Assembly: GCA_964524125.1 (NCBI GenBank)
Contig: CAZGBY010000033.1
Span: 1-18,350, forward strand
Reading direction: 5' to 3'
DNA from: CAG-307 sp964524125
GTDB lineage: Bacteria > Bacillota_I > Bacilli_A > Acholeplasmatales > Anaeroplasmataceae
DNA: 18,350 nt
Shown piece after piece: positions 14,555-18,350 of the stretch. Below the pieces are notes generated by a model. That model saw nothing but the letters and a program-made list of their open reading frames with translations. It made no database searches and was not told where the DNA came from. A program made the position numbers and the translations under genes. Every line of letters begins with the position of its first letter. Within the stretch, counting starts at the first letter, position 1.

Positions 14555-15748
14555 ATGTGGAAAAAGTCGCTTTTTAAATTATATTTTCAAGATAAAAATA
14601 AATATAATGAAATTTATAATCAAAGATTTTATTCGGAAAATAGTTATTACTTAAATTTTAAAATCGAAGGATATAAAGCATTCTTTTTTTTCCATAAGGA
14701 TATTATAAATTTAGTTATGGATATTTCTACGCTTGACAAAGAAATATCACAAAAAATATATTTAATGCCAAAATATACAAATGATTTGATAATAAAAAAG
14801 ACTTTGATAGAAGAAATATTATATACTAATGAAATAGAAGGTATTATTTCAACAAGAAAGGAGATTACATCAATAATTTATTCTTTGAAAAGAAATGTTG
14901 AAATTAAAAGAAAAAAATTAATTAGTATTATAAATAAATATTTATTACTTATTAATAATGACTATATTAAAATTAGTAGTTTAAAAGATATTAGAACGAT
15001 TTATGATGAATTAGTATATGATGATATAATAGATGAAGATCCTAAAAATGAACTTGATGGAGTGTTATTTAGAAGAAATGGTGTAGATATTTTAAATAAT
15101 TATTCAGGAAAAGTTATTCATGAAGGAATTGTGCCTGAAAGTAATATATCGAATATGCTAGAAGAAGTAATAAGATTCTTAAATGATTCATCAATTAATC
15201 CTTTGATTCGTATTTCGATTTTTCATTATGTATTTTCATATATTCATCCGTTTTATGATGGTAATGGTAGAACAAATAGATATATTAGTTCAGCTTATTT
15301 AAAACAATATTTTAATCCGTTATCTGCATTTATTCTAAGTATGGCAATAAAAGACAATCAAAAACAATATTATGATGCATTTATAAAGACTAATAGTAAA
15401 TATAATAAAGGAGATATTACAACATTTGTCTATGAGTTTTTAGATATTGTTAAAAAAGGCTTTGAAAATACTCTTGATTATTTGACAATAAAATGTGTTG
15501 AACTAAACAATGTTACTAATATTGTAAATAAATCTAATTTATCTAAAATGGAAAAAGATGTTTTATGGTTATTATATCAAAATGAAATATTATCAGCTGA
15601 TAGACTGTGCATTAAAGATATTGCAAAAGATATAAAACTATCAGAACCTACAATAAGAAAAATATTAAATAAGTTAGAAAAAGAAAATATGGTAAAATTT
15701 GAAAGAAGAGGTAAATATAAATTTTATTATGTTATATATAAATTGTAA
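14555..15748 (+). CDS. Fic-family protein with N-terminal inhibitory motif and C-terminal winged helix
   Basis: This 397-residue protein contains a Fic domain that usually transfers AMP (sometimes other nucleotide groups) to Ser, Thr or Tyr of a target protein. The complete Fic motif HPFYDGNGRTNR lies at 231-242 (His231 catalytic). An upstream TNEIEG (91-96) fits the (S/T)xxxE(G/N) inhibitory-helix consensus, with Glu95 as the glutamate that would block ATP gamma-phosphate placement. This marks it as a self-inhibited class II Fic. Residues about 335-397 form a winged helix-turn-helix (CIKDIAKDIKLSEPTIRKIL, then the KFERRGKYKFYYV wing). The start uses GGTGATG upstream and an ATG at 14555. It is monocistronic, with its own strong promoter overlapped by an inverted repeat. 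Target is unknown. Fic activity is predicted from the intact motif; DNA binding is inferred. Confidence 0.9.
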   Translation: MWKKSLFKLYFQDKNKYNEIYNQRFYSENSYYLNFKIEGYKAFFFFHKDIINLVMDISTLDKEISQKIYLMPKYTNDLIIKKTLIEEILYTNEIEGIISTRKEITSIIYSLKRNVEIKRKKLISIINKYLLLINNDYIKISSLKDIRTIYDELVYDDIIDEDPKNELDGVLFRRNGVDILNNYSGKVIHEGIVPESNISNMLEEVIRFLNDSSINPLIRISIFHYVFSYIHPFYDGNGRTNRYISSAYLKQYFNPLSAFILSMAIKDNQKQYYDAFIKTNSKYNKGDITTFVYEFLDIVKKGFENTLDYLTIKCVELNNVTNIVNKSNLSKMEKDVLWLLYQNEILSADRLCIKDIAKDIKLSEPTIRKILNKLEKENMVKFERRGKYKFYYVIYKL

Positions 15749-15773
15749 TAAGAAGTACAAAACACCTTTTATT

Positions 15774-15793
15774 TTTAGTTTAACTAAATTTTT
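15774..15793 (+). terminator. Possible weak terminator after the Fic gene
   Basis: TTTAGTT (15774-15780) and AACTAAA (15782-15788) form an AT-rich inverted repeat followed by TTTTT. The arms are almost contiguous, so only part can pair; a functional terminator is uncertain. Confidence 0.4.
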
Positions 15794-15839
15794 AAATAAT
15801 ATATCATATGTTTGGAATTAATAAGGTGGAAATTTTAAA

Positions 15840-16214
15840 ATGAATACAAATAAAATTTATGCAGAACATATTGTAAATGAATATTCTAAGAAGGATACTA
15901 CAAAGGTACAAGATTTAAGGCAATTAGATAATAAATCTAAATTACCATTAATTATTTTTACTTATACTTTTGACATTATGATAGCCTTAATTATAGGTGT
16001 GGTATGTGGATGGTTATGAAAGTTATTTGTTAGCACTTTAACATTTTTATTTGGAATAATTATTGGAATTATATGTATATTTAGCACGTGTTAATTATCC
16101 AATTTTTATAAAATAGAAAAGCATGGGTAGGATAAATCCGCTATTGAAATTATGAAAATTGCAAAAGAATTAAATAAAGAAAAAAATAATTTAAAATTTA
16201 ACCAAAAAATATAG
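15840..16214 (+). pseudogene. Decayed small membrane protein gene
   Basis: An ATG at 15840 with AAGGTGG upstream starts a reading frame (MNTNKIYAEHIVNEYSKKDT, then QLDNKSKLPLIIFTYTFDIMIALIIGVVCGWL) that stops at TGA 16017-16019 after 59 codons. Reading through, the same frame continues as a hydrophobic segment to TAA 16092-16094. The neighbouring frame gives VNYPIFIK at 16090-16113, and the first frame resumes as IEKHG, a TAG at 16128-16130, then DKSAIEIMKIAKELNKE. Joined, these resemble a roughly 110-residue two-helix membrane protein common in clostridia (sometimes labelled, without good reason, dihydropteridine reductase), with its NYP motif after the second membrane segment. At least two internal stops and two frame changes mark it as a pseudogene. 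The family match is from memory, not from a search. Confidence 0.75.
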
Positions 16215-16269
16215 AAAACGAACGTGATTTGATATATAATTGATTTATAAAATATGGAGGTAAAAATAA

Positions 16270-16551
16270 ATGAAAAAATATGATGGAGTTTTATGGTTTA
16301 TAGGATTTTGTGCATTTGTAGCATTATTCTGTAGTGGATGTGCATGGCTTTTAGGTTCAATTGGTGCAAGTTGGAGTTTTTTAGGTAAACTTAAGGGACT
16401 TGCAACAATTGCTTTAACAATTGTAGCCTCAATATGTGGATGGTTATGGTTATCTACTTTGAATATAAATAAGACATTTAAATTAGTTCTTGAAATATTC
16501 TTTGTACTTTTTGCAATATTAGCTGTAATCGGTTATATTAGTTGGTTATAA
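16270..16551 (+). CDS. Small three-helix membrane protein of unknown function
   Basis: I do not recognise this 93-residue protein. It has a short basic start (MKKYDG) and about three hydrophobic segments (roughly 7-30, 44-62 and 70-92). The second is preceded by a positively charged loop (FLGKLKGLATIA). There are two glycine/tryptophan-rich stretches (CAWLLGSIGASWSFLG and ICGWLWLSTLN). LFCSGC resembles a lipobox, but the cysteine lies inside a helix and the -3 residue is Cys, so a lipoprotein is unlikely. GGAGG precedes the ATG closely. A TATAAT at 16235-16240 could be its -10 element, although no good -35 is seen. A terminator follows directly, so it is a single-gene unit between two broken genes. 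Confidence 0.75.
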   Translation: MKKYDGVLWFIGFCAFVALFCSGCAWLLGSIGASWSFLGKLKGLATIALTIVASICGWLWLSTLNINKTFKLVLEIFFVLFAILAVIGYISWL

Positions 16552-16559
16552 TTTTATTT

Positions 16560-16586
16560 GCCTCTTGTAATAAGGGGCTTTTTTTT
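16560..16586 (+). terminator. Intrinsic terminator after the 93-residue membrane protein
   Basis: GCCTCTT (16560-16566) and AAGGGGC (16572-16578) form a 7-bp stem with one wobble and a five-base loop, followed by eight T residues. Confidence 0.9.
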
Positions 16587-16701
16587 ATGAATGTATTTAA
16601 ATGAGGTGTACTTTGTTATCGAAAAATTATTATTTATAAAAAAGGCGAATAGTCTCTTTATTAAAAATTGTAATCCCTAATACAAAAGAGGTAAAAACGT
16701 T

Positions 16702-16788
16702 ATGATACTTAAAGCAATTATTAATGATTTAAATTCAATTACTGTTGTTTATAAATGGATAAATAAAAAAATGAAAGAAAATTATTAA
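16702..16788 (+). CDS. Possible 28-residue peptide or gene remnant
   Basis: An ATG preceded by AGAGGT opens a 28-codon frame (MILKAIINDLNSITVVYKWI, then a Lys-rich end). It is too short to identify and may be a fragment of a lost gene. The remaining sequence from 16587 to 16789 shows no other coding signal. Confidence 0.25.
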   Translation: MILKAIINDLNSITVVYKWINKKMKENY

Positions 16789-16789
16789 A

Positions 16790-16804
16790 TGTATCAGTGA
16801 TACA
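16790..16804. promoter_or_regulatory. Palindromic operator upstream of the MqsR-like/antitoxin locus
   Basis: TGTATCA (16790-16796) and TGATACA (16798-16804) form a perfect inverted repeat around a single G. It lies 9 bases upstream of the -35 box of the locus. TA operons are usually autoregulated through such a palindrome by the antitoxin HTH, which is the likely ligand here. Confidence 0.7.
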
Positions 16805-16813
16805 CAAAATCGT

Positions 16814-16842
16814 TCGACATTGTAATATAGTTTTGTTATACT
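16814..16842 (+). promoter_or_regulatory. Promoter of the MqsR-like/antitoxin locus
   Basis: TCGACA (16814-16819) and TATACT (16837-16842) are separated by 17 bases. Transcription would start near 16849. It is adjacent to the palindrome at 16790-16804. Confidence 0.7.
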
Positions 16843-16879
16843 AAAAGTGTATGAATGGAACAAAAAGGCGATGGTGTAA

Positions 16880-17240
16880 ATGGGAATAGTTTAGAAGTGC
16901 AGCTTAAAACTAATATAGTGTTTAAAGTGATTGAAGCGATAAAAATAATGGTTATAAAATTAGTGCAAGACCTAAAAATAGGCAATTTATGCGTAAATTT
17001 AGATTGAATCCGACTGCTATAAGTAACATATTATTTAATTTAGATTATTCTTCATTTGTAAGAATAGATGATGACAGAAATAAGGATGAATATGGGCAAG
17101 GAGCTATAATTATTTTTTTCGTTGATAAAAATTTAATAAATTTTCATGGTGAAATAGAGAAAGTTAGAATATATATAAAAATCAAGTTATTAGAGAATGA
17201 AATAATTCCTATAATATCTTTTCATGAGGCTGAATTTTAA
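16880..17240 (+). pseudogene. Frameshifted MqsR-like toxin gene
   Basis: The last 83 codons (from 16989) end in RIYIKIKLLENEIIPIISFHEAEF, close to the C-terminal sheet of MqsR/RelE-fold mRNA interferases. The same frame extends upstream through NNGYKISARPKNRQF to a TGA at 16932-16934. The adjacent frame carries LEVQLKTNIVFKVIEAIK (16891-16944). Adding one A in the A-run near 16941-16945 joins them into IKNNGYKISARP, which looks like an intact N-terminal part. The best ribosome binding site (AAAGGCGATGG) points to ATG 16880, which needs a second one-base shift in the T-run near 16889-16892. ATG 16855 is the alternative start without that second shift, but it lacks a binding site. A full product would be about 120 residues. 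As read, no complete toxin can be made. A homopolymer sequencing error is possible. The family assignment is moderate. Confidence 0.6.
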
Positions 17241-17262
17241 TGATATACTGGAGGAAATAAAA

Positions 17263-18228
17263 ATGAATATTACATATTGTGCTAATTGTAAAAAAAATGT
17301 AAAGTATAAAATTATAGATGTAGAATATGAATATGAAGATGAAGAAGTCAAATTAAAGTATAAAGGAAAAAAAGCTATTTGCTGTTATTGTAAAGAGGAA
17401 ATACTCATTGATGAAGTTGAAGATTATAACCAAGCTCAATTTGAAGAAGAATATAGGAAAAAAAACGAAATAATAACTAAAGAAGAAATTGGTCAAATAT
17501 TAGAAAAGTATAATATTGGAAAAAGACCATTATCTTTATTGTTAGGCTTTGGTGAAATTACAATCACTAGATATCTTGCTGATTACATTCCATCTAAAAA
17601 GAATTCGATATTATTAAAGAGAATTTTAAACGAACCTGAAATATATTATGCTTTTTTGATGACAAACAAAGGTAATATTAGTGACTTAGCTTTTAAAAAA
17701 TCTTTAAAAGTAATACTTAAATTACTTGATGAAGAAAATATAGAAGATGATAAAATTTACGAGGTTTCAACTTATATAATTTCGCAGCTAGATGTCACTC
17801 CAAAAGGTTTGCAAAAGATTTTGTATTATATTCAATTATTTTCATTTAAGTTTTTAAATTTTTCTCCATTTTCCAGTTGTTGTAAAAAATGGATTCATGG
17901 TCCTGTATTTGGTAAAATATATTACCAATATAAAGGTTACGGATTTAATGTTATTATAAATGATAAAGAGTGTAAATTTACACTAGATAAAGATTTGCTT
18001 GAAATTTGTGATGCAGTTATAAAATATTTTGGATGTTATAGTGCAGATGTGTTAGAAAAGTTCACACATATGGAACGTCCATGGATTGAAACTGCTGATA
18101 ATAAAATAATCGAGAAGAGTTTGATTAAAGAATACGCGTTTGAGATTTGTGATGAACATAATATAAATTTAATATCTGATATAGGTAAATATAGTGATCA
18201 TATGTTTAAAAAGATAATAAAGAATTAA
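17263..18228 (+). CDS. Antitoxin with MqsA-like zinc finger, HTH and Panacea (SocA-like) domain
   Basis: The 321-residue protein is a probable type II antitoxin and autoregulator. The N-terminus has a CxxC...CxxC zinc ribbon (Cys6, Cys9, Cys40, Cys43) like MqsA. Residues about 72-125 form a helix-turn-helix (TKEEIGQILEKYNI, RPLSLLLGFGEITITRYLADYIPSK). Residues about 180-295 form a Panacea/DUF4065/SocA-like domain with KILYYIQLFSFKF, KKWIHGPVFGKIYYQYKGYG and DVLEKFTHMERPWIET. This domain acts as a versatile neutraliser or proteolytic adaptor in known systems. An in-frame ATG at 17224 is rejected in favour of 17263, which has GGAGGAA at ideal distance. It follows the damaged MqsR-like toxin and is probably transcribed with it from the promoter at 16814-16842. 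Domain identity is confident; antitoxin function is inferred from context. Confidence 0.85.
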   Translation: MNITYCANCKKNVKYKIIDVEYEYEDEEVKLKYKGKKAICCYCKEEILIDEVEDYNQAQFEEEYRKKNEIITKEEIGQILEKYNIGKRPLSLLLGFGEITITRYLADYIPSKKNSILLKRILNEPEIYYAFLMTNKGNISDLAFKKSLKVILKLLDEENIEDDKIYEVSTYIISQLDVTPKGLQKILYYIQLFSFKFLNFSPFSSCCKKWIHGPVFGKIYYQYKGYGFNVIINDKECKFTLDKDLLEICDAVIKYFGCYSADVLEKFTHMERPWIETADNKIIEKSLIKEYAFEICDEHNINLISDIGKYSDHMFKKIIKN

Positions 18229-18350
18229 ATTAGATTTAATGTAGTATAATGAGTTGTGTAAATTTTAGTATAATAATGATAAAAATAGGAAACTAAGTGT
18301 AAATTGCAACTATATTTTTAATAAAAATCGGAATTTAATATTAATAAATT
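18229..18350. other. Terminal AT-rich intergenic stretch
   Basis: About 120 bases with two AGTATAAT elements (near 18244 and 18270) that could be -10 boxes of the next unit. No -35 at normal spacing, gene or hairpin terminator is evident. Confidence 0.4.

Noticed and set aside
15840..16094. Reading TGA as tryptophan to rescue the small membrane protein gene
   Set aside because: Other genes use TGG for Trp and stop at TGA (signal peptidase, left-edge toxin), and frame changes plus a TAG remain.
16270..16551. Lipoprotein based on LFCSGC
   Set aside because: The cysteine lies about 24 residues in, inside a long hydrophobic helix, with Cys at the -3 position.
16989..17240. Genuine 83-residue toxin starting at ATG 16989
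   Set aside because: There is no ribosome binding site, and toxin-like coding sequence continues upstream in this frame and then in the neighbouring one.

Overview
The window looks like part of the chromosome of a low-GC, gut-type Bacillota (Firmicutes) bacterium that uses the standard bacterial code. TGG encodes Trp and stops are mostly TAA. Supporting signs are the strong AT bias, promoters of TTGACA/TATAAT type, AAAGGTG/GGAGG ribosome binding sites, a classical T-box leader on pheST, an RqcH homologue, an ECF-type vitamin transporter and a BspA-like leucine-rich repeat surface protein. I cannot assign a genus; uncultured Bacilli or Clostridia lineages are both possible.

Layout. (1) 1-340: a RelE/ParE-type toxin of clearly higher GC (about 39% over bases 1-300 by hand count), probably the end of an acquired segment. 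It is followed by a gene-free stretch (340-704) with paired direct repeats and a nested inverted repeat. (2) 705-5707: housekeeping block with an RsmF-like rRNA m5C methyltransferase, then a promoter, a Phe T-box (UUC specifier) and pheS-pheT, closed by a terminator. (3) 5914-9498: a secretion operon. A small TasA/camelysin-like secreted protein, an ER/SipW-type signal peptidase (Ser-His type) and a secreted MBG-plus-LRR protein sit together, with a hairpin between the first two genes. (4) 9614-11987: acyl-ACP thioesterase, M18 aminopeptidase and an orphan Hpt protein with a TTG start. This block meets the convergent rqcH gene (11980-13605, minus) with an 8-bp tail overlap. (5) 13725-14366: ECF transporter S component, divergent from rqcH. 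(6) 14555-15748: a Fic AMP-transferase-like protein with an N-terminal inhibitory motif and a C-terminal winged helix, preceded by repeated operator-like half-sites. (7) 15840-18228: a zone of gene decay with a broken small membrane protein gene, an intact 93-residue membrane protein, and a toxin-antitoxin locus. In that locus the MqsR-like toxin is frameshifted while the antitoxin (MqsA-like zinc finger, HTH and Panacea/SocA-like domain) is intact.

How the genes work together. pheST is controlled by uncharged tRNA-Phe through the T-box. The signal peptidase probably matures its two neighbours, whose signal peptides resemble SipW-dependent ones, to build a surface fibre or adhesive layer. The two TA-related loci at the window edges and the Fic gene form the accessory component. 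The best candidates for something unusual are the signal-peptidase/fibre/LRR operon and the antitoxin left beside a ruined toxin under a palindromic operator.
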